A stretch of DNA of 64,000 nucleotides, taken from Adhaeribacter aquaticus DSM 16391 (GTDB lineage Bacteria; Bacteroidota; Bacteroidia; Cytophagales; Hymenobacteraceae). The notes beneath the pieces are model-generated. The model searched no databases and was not told the origin of the DNA. It saw only the letters and a list, made by a program, of their open reading frames with translations. The DNA lies in the NCBI RefSeq assembly GCF_000473365.1, contig NZ_KI421517.1:4414296-4478295 (forward strand), written 5' to 3'. Positions within the stretch are counted from its first letter, which is position 1, and each line of letters opens with the position of its first letter. The translations under genes were made by a program, and so were the position numbers. Positions 1 to 8,065 of the stretch are shown here, piece after piece.

Positions 1-421
1 TTGCCATAGAAGCCGAAGCTTTTGCAATCAAAACCGCAACATTATCTTTATTAATACAAAAAACTTCTGCCTCACAAAAGTTCAAATTTTTACCTTGTTT
101 CAGAACCCAGCCTTTAGCTAAAAGTTTGGTACCTATTCCCGGATTTAAATAAGATACCTTTAATTCTGCTGTAACCACGGCGCAATCTTTTGGTACCAAC
201 GTAGTTGCCGCAAAACCAATGGCGGTATCTGCTATAGTCGCAATAACGCCTCCATGAACAATGCCTCTACTCTGCAAATGCCTTTCTTCTAAATCTAATT
301 CTCCTTCTATCAGTCCTTCTGCTATATTTGTAATTTGAAAGCCAATAAAGTTGATAAAAGATTGGCGCTCCAATTTCTGAAGTATTGTATTTTTGAAGTC
401 TGGATTGTAGGTCTTAATCAT
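1..421 (-). CDS. PaaI-family hotdog thioesterase (3' end cut by window)
   Basis: About 140 residues are visible from an ATG at 421 down to the window edge, and the stop lies outside. The hotdog-fold signature is clear: residues 53-58 read GIVHGG, followed by a helix with Asp65 (IATIADTAIGF), the catalytic arrangement of PaaI-type acyl-CoA thioesterases. Such enzymes hydrolyse acyl- or aryl-CoA esters in the cytoplasm; the substrate cannot be told from sequence. The gene diverges from the NUDIX gene at 447 with only 25 bases between the two start codons, so at least one promoter must lie inside a neighbouring coding region. The family is certain, the exact role is not. Confidence 0.85.
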   Translation of the reverse strand, partial: MIKTYNPDFKNTILQKLERQSFINFIGFQITNIAEGLIEGELDLEERHLQSRGIVHGGVIATIADTAIGFAATTLVPKDCAVVTAELKVSYLNPGIGTKLLAKGWVLKQGKNLNFCEAEVFCINKDNVAVLIAKASASMA

Positions 422-446
422 TAGGTAAAACTAAGAACGAAACCTC

Positions 447-941
447 TTGGAAACAAACGTAACAGAACTTACACAATTAGTGCAGCATTACACCGGCAAG
501 CTTCGGGTGCGGGTTTGTGGTATTTGTTTGCAGGATAAAAAAATACTGGTGGTCAACCATAAGGATATAAATGGCAGTTATAATTTGTGGTCTCCGCCGG
601 GCGGAGGGCTACAATTTGGCGAAAAAATAAAAGAATGCCTGGTGCGGGAATTCGCTGAAGAAACCGGATTAGAAGTAATACCCGGACGTTTCTTATTTAT
701 GAATGAGTTTTTACAAGATCCGTTACATGCCCTGGAGTTATTTTTTGAAGTACACATTACCGGAGGACAATTAAAAACCGGAATTGATCCGGAATTAGAT
801 ACCAATTCCCAATTAATTCGGGAAGTGGCATTTAAATCCCTGCCAGAATTGCGCCAAGAAAAGCCAAAGGATTTACATCATATCTTCATAGATTTGATAG
901 ATTTAGATGATTTATTTATACCAATTCACCGGTTTAAATAA
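447..941 (+). CDS. NUDIX hydrolase
   Basis: A 164-residue protein with a complete Nudix box at residues 53-75 (G-x5-E-x7-RE-F-x-EE-x-G-L), which binds Mg2+ and hydrolyses a nucleoside diphosphate linked to another moiety. The core before the box (RVRVCGICLQDKKILVVNH) is the usual first beta-strand of the fold. The start is a TTG at 447. No ATG lies in frame upstream or within the first strand, and a later start would cut the fold. The substrate is not predictable: ADP-ribose, sugar nucleotides or oxidised dNTPs are all possible. It stands alone between the divergent thioesterase and the DUF3822 gene. Confidence 0.85.
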   Translation: METNVTELTQLVQHYTGKLRVRVCGICLQDKKILVVNHKDINGSYNLWSPPGGGLQFGEKIKECLVREFAEETGLEVIPGRFLFMNEFLQDPLHALELFFEVHITGGQLKTGIDPELDTNSQLIREVAFKSLPELRQEKPKDLHHIFIDLIDLDDLFIPIHRFK

Positions 942-1076
942 ATTGTCAGTTGCTTTCCTTTTGTAAGGCTATGCACAGCCTGTTTATAAAAACTGAGATA
1001 GCTTCCTGTTTCTTATATTTTAAATTTTCAGCTGAAATGAAAAAAAATCAGCTTCTTTTATTTAGTTACAAATACG

Positions 1077-1964
1077 TTGGCTCCTGAAACAAAAAATTAC
1101 CGGCTCACAACCAAAATCGTCGATGAGACTTTTGATCCGCAGCATTTAGATAGATACTATCTGTATATAACTGCTGGCAAACATTCTATTCGTTTTGGAG
1201 CTACTGATGCCGAACGCAATAAATTTATTTTGCTGGAGGATTATGAACTTATAAATGTTTTTACCCCTATTCAGGTAGCCCAACAACTAGAAGATATTTT
1301 AGCAGATCACAGCTTTTTAAGAAAAGAAAGCTGGAAACAAGTGCGGGCGGCCGTTAAAAGCCAAAAATTTACTTTAATTCCCAATACCCTTTTTGAAGAG
1401 CAGGCTGCCGCAGATTATCTTAAAATCACCAGTGACTTTGATGCTTTTCACGAGCAGGTATTTACTTACAAGCATTCCAGTATTGATGCTGTAAATATTT
1501 TCGCTTTTGACAATTATTTTATAAAAGTTATAAACGAAACTTTTCCAGAAAAGCCTATCCGTTACCTGCACCAAACAAGTGCTTACATGGAGGGGCTTTT
1601 ACATTATGGCGAACGGACTCAGCAACGACGCTTGTATGCCGTAGCTGAGAAAAACAACTTAACTATTCTGGTAATGCGGGATGGTACTCTGGAGTTTTGT
1701 AATATATTCCATTACACCACGCCCGAAGATTTTATGTATTTTCTGGTGTTTGTTATGCAAGAGCAAAAGCTAAATCCAGATGCTGACGCCGTTACTATTT
1801 GGGGCGATTTAACCCACGACTCTGCTTTATTTACTCTTATGCGCAAGTATATCAGGCATGTAAATTTTGGTAATAAACCTAACGGCGTAGAGTACAGTTA
1901 CAAATTGGAAGATCATTTTGAACACCGTTTCCTTGATGTCTATAGTTTACATTTTTGTGAATAA
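1077..1964 (+). CDS. DUF3822 family protein
   Basis: A 295-residue protein matching the Bacteroidota family DUF3822, whose members have an actin/ASKHA-like feel but no proven function. Family hallmarks seen are the N-terminal NYRL segment, a long middle region with KVINETFP, and the C-terminal VTIWGDLT turn. The start is a TTG at 1077; no in-frame ATG is suitably placed. In many Bacteroidota this gene precedes rsmD and coaD. Here coaD follows after about 106 bases and rsmD is missing from between them. The family assignment is fairly firm and the function is unknown. Confidence 0.8.
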   Translation: MAPETKNYRLTTKIVDETFDPQHLDRYYLYITAGKHSIRFGATDAERNKFILLEDYELINVFTPIQVAQQLEDILADHSFLRKESWKQVRAAVKSQKFTLIPNTLFEEQAAADYLKITSDFDAFHEQVFTYKHSSIDAVNIFAFDNYFIKVINETFPEKPIRYLHQTSAYMEGLLHYGERTQQRRLYAVAEKNNLTILVMRDGTLEFCNIFHYTTPEDFMYFLVFVMQEQKLNPDADAVTIWGDLTHDSALFTLMRKYIRHVNFGNKPNGVEYSYKLEDHFEHRFLDVYSLHFCE

Positions 1965-2070
1965 GAAACCTTGGTTATAAGTACTGCTTAAAACTATTAT
2001 AAAATCACCTACTTTTTAGTAAAAATCTCCACGTAAAAAATTCCCCAACTATTAAAACTTAGCTGCAAGA

Positions 2071-2559
2071 ATGAACCGCATAGCAATATTTCCCGGCTCT
2101 TTTGATCCTTTTACCAATGGGCATTACGATGTAGTAAAGCGGAGCATAGGCTTATTTGATCAGATAATAATAGCCATAGGAAATAACAGCAGCAAAAAAC
2201 GTTATATACCCGTAGACCTAATGGTAGAGATTATTTCTGAAATCTTCAAACAAGATGCTGCTATCTCGGTACAAGCTTATAAAGGGCTAACAGCTGATTT
2301 TGCAAAAAGCGTAGGAGCCAAATTTCTGCTGAGGGGCTTACGTAACACAACAGATTTTGAGTACGAAAATACCATTGCCCAAGCTAACCGGCACGTAAAC
2401 AAAGAACTGGAAACAGTATTCTTAATCACCTCACCGCACCTAGCTGCCATTAGCTCCACCATCATCCGGGAAATTCACATGTACGGCGGCAATGTAGATG
2501 ATTTTATACCTTTCCAGATTTCGCAGCACGTAGATAATAGCGGACAACAAATGCAATAG
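2071..2559 (+). CDS. coaD: Phosphopantetheine adenylyltransferase
   Basis: A 162-residue enzyme of normal length that transfers AMP from ATP to 4'-phosphopantetheine, the penultimate step of coenzyme A synthesis. The nucleotidyltransferase motif TNGH is at residues 15-18 after PGSFDPF, the RGLRNTTDFEYE substrate loop is at 88-99, and the second ATP motif ISSTIIREI is at 127-135. All are diagnostic for CoaD. Its last 56 bases overlap the 3' end of the NUDIX gene on the other strand, a tail-to-tail overlap. DUF3822 lies upstream and is possibly cotranscribed. Confidence 0.97.
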   Translation: MNRIAIFPGSFDPFTNGHYDVVKRSIGLFDQIIIAIGNNSSKKRYIPVDLMVEIISEIFKQDAAISVQAYKGLTADFAKSVGAKFLLRGLRNTTDFEYENTIAQANRHVNKELETVFLITSPHLAAISSTIIREIHMYGGNVDDFIPFQISQHVDNSGQQMQ

Positions 2560-3184
2560 AGGCATAAGCTTCTGGTAATACCGCCTCTACTTCCTCAGGC
2601 GTCATAAATTTTACCTGCTCAATAAATTCTTCGGCCTGCGGTTTCATCAGCGAATCATCTTCGCATTCCATCAGGTACCAGCTGGTTCTCTTCAAAATTT
2701 TATTGCCTTTATAGGCGTAGGAATGCCAGGTTTTCGGTAATTTATCAATGGCTTTAACCTTGATATTACATTCCTCTTCCACTTCCCGCAGGGCTCCCTC
2801 TTGCGGGTCTTCTTTTTTGTTTAGTTTACCTTTTGGTAAATCCCACATGCCCAGCCGGTAAATCATTAAGATTTTACCATCTTTTACAACTAAACCACCG
2901 CCAGCTTTAACAATCTTAAACTGATCTTTAAGATGCAGAATGAGTTTTTTTTTCTTATCAGTGATAAGCGTAAGGGTAGAAAGCTTTTTTAGCTTTTTTA
3001 CCTCCATTAGCCGCACAATACGATCGATGATGGCATCGTTTACATTTCGAATAAGTATGTCACCTACTAATTCTTTGGAAGAAAATGACTCCCCTTCATC
3101 CAAAATCAAATCGTAGTGGTGCTTATATACTTTTTCACCTGCTTTTTTGATGATTAAAGGAATGTCATTAATAAAGACGTTCAT
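2504..3184 (-). CDS. NUDIX hydrolase with N-terminal extension
   Basis: A 226-residue protein. Residues 1-90 form a lysine-rich alpha/beta region of unknown role, and the Nudix domain follows from about 92. The box spans 119-141 (G-x5-E-x7-REVEEEC-N-I); the usual glycine near its end is Asn140, while the metal-binding REVEEE glutamates are intact. The WDLPKGK stretch before the box resembles Ap4A/diphosphoinositol-type Nudix enzymes, but the substrate is not decided by this. The gene diverges from pyrE (111 bases between starts) and its end overlaps coaD by 56 bases. Confidence 0.88.
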   Translation of the reverse strand: MNVFINDIPLIIKKAGEKVYKHHYDLILDEGESFSSKELVGDILIRNVNDAIIDRIVRLMEVKKLKKLSTLTLITDKKKKLILHLKDQFKIVKAGGGLVVKDGKILMIYRLGMWDLPKGKLNKKEDPQEGALREVEEECNIKVKAIDKLPKTWHSYAYKGNKILKRTSWYLMECEDDSLMKPQAEEFIEQVKFMTPEEVEAVLPEAYASIAFVVRYYLRAAKSGKV

Positions 3185-3295
3185 CTGCTAATTTCTTAAA
3201 ACGTAAGATTCGAACTACAAATCAAAAAAAATAAATCGTAAACAAAAATTGGTGGGGATAAAAATCCAAAAAATATTATTACGTACCTTCGCCCC

Positions 3296-3934
3296 ATGCA
3301 AAAGTCTAATACAGCTCTACAAATTGCCTCGTATTTATTAGAAACCGAGGCCGTAAAACTGCGTCCGGACGTTCCGTTTACCTGGAGTTCCGGATGGCTT
3401 TCTCCTATCTATTGCGATAATCGTGTAACCCTTTCTTTTCCGGCTATACGTAGTTTTATCAAAAACGCATTATCCGAAGAAATACGTAATCGTTTCCCGG
3501 AAGTTGAAGTAATTGGTGGCGTGGCCACTGCTGGTATCTCCCAAGGTGCTTTAGTGGCCGATGCCCTGGACCTGCCATATATTTATGTACGCCCCGAGCC
3601 TAAAAACCACGGCATGGGCAACCAGATTGAAGGACGCCTGCAAATAGGGCAAAAAGTAGTTTTAATAGAAGATTTAATTTCTACCGGCGGAAGCTCCCTT
3701 AAAGCTGCACAAGCTGTAAATAATGCTGGTGCCGAAGTGATTGGCATGGCCGCAATTTTCACTTATGGCTTTGATAAGGCTGCCCATAATTTCCAAGAGG
3801 CTAATATACCCATTATTTGTTTAAGTAACTACCAAAACTTATTAGGTATAGCTTTGGAAAAAGGCTATATAAAAGCCGATATGCTGGATACCTTGAGCGC
3901 CTGGCGCAAGGCTCCGGATAAGTGGAAGAAATAA
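3296..3934 (+). CDS. pyrE: Orotate phosphoribosyltransferase
   Basis: A 212-residue cytoplasmic enzyme that joins orotate to PRPP to give OMP in pyrimidine synthesis. The PRPP-binding motif VVLIEDLISTGGSS occupies residues 121-134. The catalytic loop region with EPKNHGMGNQIEG is at 101-113, and KLRPDVPFTWSSGW near the N-terminus matches OPRT substrate-binding segments. A near-consensus -7 element, TACCTTCG, sits at 3284-3291, only 5 bases before the ATG, so the leader would be very short. A strong hairpin terminator follows at 3947. Confidence 0.97.
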   Translation: MQKSNTALQIASYLLETEAVKLRPDVPFTWSSGWLSPIYCDNRVTLSFPAIRSFIKNALSEEIRNRFPEVEVIGGVATAGISQGALVADALDLPYIYVRPEPKNHGMGNQIEGRLQIGQKVVLIEDLISTGGSSLKAAQAVNNAGAEVIGMAAIFTYGFDKAAHNFQEANIPIICLSNYQNLLGIALEKGYIKADMLDTLSAWRKAPDKWKK

Positions 3935-3946
3935 TTATTTTGGTTT

Positions 3947-3992
3947 GGAGAAGTAACTAATTTCCATCCGGAAATAGTTACTTCTCCCTTTT
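3947..3992 (+). terminator. Rho-independent terminator of pyrE
   Basis: A 13-bp perfect stem (3947-3959 with 3975-3987) is extended inward by five more pairs with one bulge, and CTTTTCT follows. It lies 12 bases after the pyrE stop and ends before the next gene on the same strand. Confidence 0.85.
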
Positions 3993-4012
3993 CTAAAACC
4001 TGAAACAGCAAA

Positions 4013-4507
4013 ATGAAAATTGGCCTTATATCAGATACCCATAGTTATGTAGATGAACAGATTCTCCGGCATATGGGGGAATGTGATGAAATTTGGCATG
4101 GCGGGGATTTTGGCTCTTTAGCTGTCTCGGATGCTTTAGCAGCCTTAGCGCCTCTGCGGGGCGTGTACGGCAACATTGATGATATAACTCTCCGGAGTGT
4201 CCATCCTAAGGTGCAACGCTTTTCTGTGGCCAGTTTAGATGTACTGATGACCCACATCGGCGGCTACCCAGGGAAGTACCATCCTGATATAAGCACATTG
4301 ATTAAAACTAATCCGCCCCAGTTATTTATTTCTGGGCACTCGCATATTCTAAAAGTAATGCCGGATAAAAGCCTTAATCTTTTGCATATTAATCCGGGAG
4401 CAGCCGGCAGGCATGGCTTTCACCACATTCGTACGCTGGTAAAATTTGAAATTAACAACGGAAAAATAGAGAACCTTCAGGTTGTGGAACTTGGAAAGCG
4501 GGCATAA
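4013..4507 (+). CDS. YfcE-like metallophosphoesterase
   Basis: A 164-residue calcineurin-type phosphoesterase of the short YfcE/MJ0936 group. Metal ligands are visible in order: SDTH (7-10), GGDF (30-33), GNID (53-56), the THIG histidine near 81 and GHSH (108-111). Members hydrolyse phosphodiesters in vitro; the physiological substrate is unknown. The gene follows the pyrE terminator and faces the small basic-protein gene tail to tail. The hairpin just after its stop (4506-4538) has its T-run on the other strand, so it mainly serves the convergent gene. Confidence 0.9.
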   Translation: MKIGLISDTHSYVDEQILRHMGECDEIWHGGDFGSLAVSDALAALAPLRGVYGNIDDITLRSVHPKVQRFSVASLDVLMTHIGGYPGKYHPDISTLIKTNPPQLFISGHSHILKVMPDKSLNLLHINPGAAGRHGFHHIRTLVKFEINNGKIENLQVVELGKRA

Positions 4508-4538
4508 AAAAAGAGTAACGTACGTCTACATTACTCTT
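4506..4538 (-). terminator. Terminator of the small basic-protein gene
   Basis: A perfect 8-bp stem, AAGAGTAA (4511-4518) with TTACTCTT (4531-4538). On the minus strand a run of seven T residues follows it. It begins immediately at the stop codon of the convergent phosphoesterase gene. Confidence 0.75.
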
Positions 4539-4584
4539 CTGAAATATCTTCAAATTTAATTCAATATCCGTTACCGGAATTGTA

Positions 4585-4782
4585 TTATTCAGCAGCGGCT
4601 TCGCCTTCAGTAGCTGCGGCCGGAGCAGCTGGTGCAGCACCTTTATTGAATTGCGCTTTTAATTCTTCAATGTCAACGTTCTTAATTACCGGGGTTGCCA
4701 ATAATTGTTTAATTACACGCTGCTTGTTGTTAGCTCTAGCTATATTTTTTCTGTGTTTTCTTTTTAATCTTGTAACGGCCAT
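4585..4782 (-). CDS. Small basic protein, ribosomal-protein-like, unknown
   Basis: A 65-residue protein I cannot name. The first 30 residues are very basic (MAVTRLKRKHRKN...), like the RNA-binding start of small ribosomal proteins. Residues 30-46 form a conserved-looking segment (TPVIKNVDIEELKAQF), and the tail is low-complexity Ala/Pro/Glu. It is monocistronic, with its own near-perfect promoter (TTG-N20-TACTTTTG at 4806-4836) and its own terminator, consistent with a well-expressed gene. A role in the ribosome or nucleoid is an inference from composition only. The reverse-frame reading of the same stretch is a shadow made by Ala-rich codons. Confidence 0.75.
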   Translation of the reverse strand: MAVTRLKRKHRKNIARANNKQRVIKQLLATPVIKNVDIEELKAQFNKGAAPAAPAAATEGEAAAE

Positions 4783-4805
4783 TGTTCAAATTTTAAATTG
4801 AAACG

Positions 4806-4836
4806 CAAAAGTAAGCTATTATTTTTACATTCTCAA
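4806..4836 (-). promoter_or_regulatory. Bacteroidota promoter for the small basic-protein gene
   Basis: Read on the minus strand: TTG at 4836-4834, a 20-base spacer, then an exact -7 element TACTTTTG at 4813-4806. The predicted transcript would start near 4799, about 17 bases before the ATG at 4782. Confidence 0.65.
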
Positions 4837-4863
4837 CAAATTTAGATTTAAAGTTAAACTTAC

Positions 4864-5889
4864 ATGCTAATTGATTTGCGTAGCGACACCGTTACCCGCC
4901 CAACTCCGGGCATGTTACAGTACATGATGGAAGCCGAAGTTGGCGATGATGTATATGAGGAAGACCCGACTGTAAATGCTCTGGAAGCAAAAACGGCCGC
5001 CTTATTTGGTATGGAAGCTGGCCTCTTCTGCCCTTCTGGTACCATGACAAACCAAATTGCTATAAAAGCTCAGACAGAACCTTTAACAGAAGTAATCTGC
5101 GACTTTACCGCTCATATTTACCAATACGAAGGCGGGGGTATTGCTTTTAATTCGGCGGCCTCTGTTGCCTTGCTTCACGGAGAAAGAGGCAAAGTAACCG
5201 CTGAAATGGTGCAGAGCGCCGTCAGGCCAAATGATAACCTCCACTACCCGGTTTCTAAGTTAGTAAGTTTAGAAAATACTTCTAATAAAGGAGGCGGCAC
5301 TTTTTATACACTACCCGAAATAGCTACAATTGCTCAGGTTTGTAAAACCCATAATATGGCTTTTCATTTAGACGGAGCCCGGGTGTTTAATGCCTTACTA
5401 GCGGCTCAGGAGGCGCCAGAAGCATATGGTCAGTATTTCAACAGTATTTCTATTTGCCTATCTAAAGGGTTAGGCGCCCCGGTAGGATCCGTTTTATTAG
5501 GTAGTAAAGAGCTAATCTACAAGTCTAAACGAATCCGTAAAGTTTTAGGCGGAGGCATGCGCCAGGCTGGTTTCTTAGCCGCCGCCGGGCTTTATGCCTT
5601 GGAACACCAGGTAGACCGTTTAGCCGAGGACCATGCCAGAGCAAAAGAGTTAGGCAAAACCTTACAAAAGTGTGCATATGTATCAGAAGTCTTGTCGGTA
5701 GAAACTAATATCGTGATTTTTAAACTGGCTCCTGCTCTAAATCCCCAGTCATTCCTGCAAAAATTAAAAGAAAAAAATATATTAGCCATTCAGTTTGGTC
5801 CACAACAAATACGCTTGGTAACCCACCTTGATTTTACTCCTAGTATGTTGGAATACACAATTGATGTACTGAAAAAACTGAATTTTTAA
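4864..5889 (+). CDS. ltaE: Low-specificity L-threonine aldolase
   Basis: A 341-residue PLP enzyme (fold type I) that cleaves L-threonine or L-allo-threonine to glycine and acetaldehyde. Characteristic features are the N-terminal [13 protein letters not shown], the cofactor-holding LDGAR at 169-173, and the Schiff-base lysine Lys201 in [14 protein letters not shown]. The length is normal (about 335-345). It diverges from the small basic-protein gene with 81 bases between starts. A weak hairpin follows at 5946. Confidence 0.93.
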   Translation: MLIDLRSDTVTRPTPGMLQYMMEAEVGDDVYEEDPTVNALEAKTAALFGMEAGLFCPSGTMTNQIAIKAQTEPLTEVICDFTAHIYQYEGGGIAFNSAASVALLHGERGKVTAEMVQSAVRPNDNLHYPVSKLVSLENTSNKGGGTFYTLPEIATIAQVCKTHNMAFHLDGARVFNALLAAQEAPEAYGQYFNSISICLSKGLGAPVGSVLLGSKELIYKSKRIRKVLGGGMRQAGFLAAAGLYALEHQVDRLAEDHARAKELGKTLQKCAYVSEVLSVETNIVIFKLAPALNPQSFLQKLKEKNILAIQFGPQQIRLVTHLDFTPSMLEYTIDVLKKLNF

Positions 5890-5945
5890 CTCCAGATATC
5901 ACATTAAATAGTAGCCAGAAAAAAACTTAAGCTAAAGACTGTAAT

Positions 5946-6000
5946 AAGGCAGGCCAACAGGAAAAACAGTCATGTTAAAAACTGCCTTGCCCTGCCTTTT
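5946..6000 (+). terminator. Possible weak terminator after ltaE
   Basis: AAGGCAGG (5946-5953) can pair with CCTGCCTT (5991-5998), followed by TTTT, but the loop is 37 bases long. It could instead be a chance repeat. Confidence 0.3.
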
Positions 6001-6077
6001 ATGAACTTTTTTTTAACTAACAATAGGCGGAAAATTATAAAACAGCCCCTTAGAACTATTGAAATAATTTATAGAAA

Positions 6078-6698
6078 ATGGATAATCAAAGGTTAGAAAG
6101 TTTAGATTGGCAGAGCATTTTAAATCAGGATGCCATACTGGCTGTGATAATCCGGAACGGCAAACCTATTGAGTCCAGTTCCCATGAAGATATTTACCTT
6201 AGTTTATTAAGTTCTATTATCAATCAACAACTTTCTACAAAAGTAGCCCGAGTTATTAAAGAACGTTTCCTCCAACTTTTCCCGGAAAATTATCCTGCGC
6301 CTGAATTGGTATTAAACCACCCGGAGGAGGTAATGAAAGGTGTAGGCCTATCTTTTCAAAAACTCAATTACATAAAAAATGTAGCAGCATTTGCCCAAGC
6401 TGGCCAATTATCTTTTCGTTTACTTAATACATTGGATGATGAAGCACTAATCAAACATTTAACCCAGATAAAAGGCGTAGGAAGGTGGACTGCCGAAATG
6501 ATTTTGATGTTCACCCTGGGCCGACCTGATATATTCCCAACAGATGACTTAGGCATACAAAATGCCATGAAAAAACATTACGGCTTAACCAGTACCGGAA
6601 AAGCTTTAGTAAGTGATATGGCAGAAATTGCCCAGCATTGGCGACCTTACCGTACCATTGCTTCCCGTTACTTGTGGCGATCGCTGGATATTTTTTAG
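6078..6698 (+). CDS. DNA-3-methyladenine glycosylase II family (AlkA-like)
   Basis: A 206-residue HhH-GPD base-excision glycosylase that removes alkylated purines from DNA. The helix-hairpin-helix reads IKGVGRWTAEM (131-141), and the catalytic aspartate of the family lies in PTDDLGI (about Asp157). SIINQQLSTKVA (46-57) is the usual helix of the fold. It lacks the extra N-terminal domain of E. coli AlkA, like many short homologues. It ends 9 bases before the convergent MFS gene, with no recognisable terminator between them. Confidence 0.9.
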   Translation: MDNQRLESLDWQSILNQDAILAVIIRNGKPIESSSHEDIYLSLLSSIINQQLSTKVARVIKERFLQLFPENYPAPELVLNHPEEVMKGVGLSFQKLNYIKNVAAFAQAGQLSFRLLNTLDDEALIKHLTQIKGVGRWTAEMILMFTLGRPDIFPTDDLGIQNAMKKHYGLTSTGKALVSDMAEIAQHWRPYRTIASRYLWRSLDIF

Positions 6699-6707
6699 AT
6701 TTTACTC

Positions 6708-7823
6708 TTAGGTGCTGGATTTGCTGGCCATGAAGGTAATACATAACCCCATAAACGCAATAATGGTAAAAGAAACCCGGAGGCTGGTAGCCCCGGCCAC
6801 CAAGCCAATTAAAGGCGGTCCTACTAAAAAGCCTAAGAAACCTATAGTTGATACCGCTGCCAGGGCCACACTTGGCGACATTCTATTAGACTTACCAGCT
6901 TCCCCATAAACTAATGGCACTACCGAAGAAACACCTGCTCCTACCAGGAGGAAGCCAATTAAAGCCGTAATCAGGTCCGGAAAAAGAACAGCAATCATCA
7001 AGCCACAAGCTGTTAAAATACCACTTACTTGAATGGTGGCTTTGAACCCAAACTTTTGGGTAAACGAGTCAGCAAAAAAACGACTCAAAGCCATGGTACA
7101 CATAAATGCCGTATACCCCGCTGCTACCCAAGCCTGCTTGGCCAGTACCACCTTTTTAAAATAAACTCCGCTCCAATCAAACATAGCGCCTTCACAAATC
7201 ATACAACAAAAGGCAATTATTCCCAGGTTGATTAAAGATTTATCCGGTTTTACAAAAATGGGTTGGTTTTTATTTTTATTGGTATCTTCTGGTAGTAGAA
7301 ACCAAGTACTAATTAAAGCTGCTACCACCACCAAAACCAAAACCAGGGAAAAATGTTGTACCGGTATAATACCTTTACCAATCATATACGCACCCAAACC
7401 CGCCCCCATAAAACCGGCCAGACTCCATAAACCATGAAAAGATGCCATTATTGATTTCTTATACAAGGCTTCCACGCCAATGGCTTGGGTATTTATAGAA
7501 ATATTAGTTAGGTTTCCGACAAAACCAAAAAAGAATAAAGCTATTGTTAGATGCAGGACGCTTTGGGCCGCGCCAATGCCTACCAGCATAACTCCGTAAA
7601 TTAAAATAGCCAGCGTAACTACTTTCCGGCTTCCCAATTTAGCAACCAGCCAGCCTGCCAAGGGTAAAGAAACTAAGGACCCAATAGGAATTGAAAACAA
7701 TATTGCTCCTAACTGCGATTCGTTCAATTTAAGATTATGCTGGATAGTAGGAATACGGGAGGCCCAGCTTGCAAAACATAAACCAAGTAAAAAAAACAAA
7801 GACCCCACCGCAATCCGGTACAC
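6708..7823 (-). CDS. MFS transporter
   Basis: A 371-residue, very hydrophobic protein with about 11-12 transmembrane helices, of the major facilitator superfamily. LGSRKVV in the second/third loop is the remnant of the MFS signature, and SWASRIPTIQHNLKLNESQLG after helix 1 resembles the fucose-permease/YbjJ-like group. The substrate is unknown. A good promoter (TTG-N19-TAGCTTTG) lies at 7994-8023, implying an unusually long leader of about 160 bases. No efflux-regulator gene is adjacent. Confidence 0.88.
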   Translation of the reverse strand: MYRIAVGSLFFLLGLCFASWASRIPTIQHNLKLNESQLGAILFSIPIGSLVSLPLAGWLVAKLGSRKVVTLAILIYGVMLVGIGAAQSVLHLTIALFFFGFVGNLTNISINTQAIGVEALYKKSIMASFHGLWSLAGFMGAGLGAYMIGKGIIPVQHFSLVLVLVVVAALISTWFLLPEDTNKNKNQPIFVKPDKSLINLGIIAFCCMICEGAMFDWSGVYFKKVVLAKQAWVAAGYTAFMCTMALSRFFADSFTQKFGFKATIQVSGILTACGLMIAVLFPDLITALIGFLLVGAGVSSVVPLVYGEAGKSNRMSPSVALAAVSTIGFLGFLVGPPLIGLVAGATSLRVSFTIIAFMGLCITFMASKSST

Positions 7824-7869
7824 TCTTTTTGAGGGAAAGTTAGCTTCTGAAGTGATCGAAAAATTTTCT

Positions 7870-7962
7870 ATGGTAATATTGATTTTGTTGGCTATAATCT
7901 GCTTTCTATTGCCCTATCTGCTATTCCAGCGAAAGGTTATAATAAAAACCATTCAACTTTAG
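7870..7962 (+). CDS. Possible 30-residue membrane peptide
   Basis: ATG at 7870 to TAG at 7960-7962 encodes 30 residues: about 19 strongly hydrophobic ones (MVILILLAIICFLLPYLLF) followed by QRK and a short tail. This has the layout of a single-pass small membrane protein with a positive cytoplasmic end. It lies antisense to the predicted leader of the MFS gene. It may be a chance ORF in AT-rich DNA; I see no good promoter for it. Confidence 0.22.
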   Translation: MVILILLAIICFLLPYLLFQRKVIIKTIQL

Positions 7963-7993
7963 GCATTAAAAAACTACTTGAGAGAGTTTTAAG

Positions 7994-8023
7994 CAAAGCT
8001 AACAACTAGACCTTACTATTCAA
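7994..8023 (-). promoter_or_regulatory. Bacteroidota promoter upstream of the MFS gene
   Basis: On the minus strand TTG (8023-8021), a 19-base spacer and an exact TAGCTTTG (8001-7994). Transcription would begin near 7988, about 165 bases before the MFS start at 7823. Confidence 0.55.
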
Positions 8024-8065
8024 TAAAAGCAAAGGAAAACAGAAGCCTGAACAGGCAGTAACTAG

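Noticed and set aside
4580-4801. 73-codon Ala-rich ORF on the plus strand
   Set aside because: It is the reverse reading of the small basic-protein gene, whose promoter and terminator both point to the minus strand.
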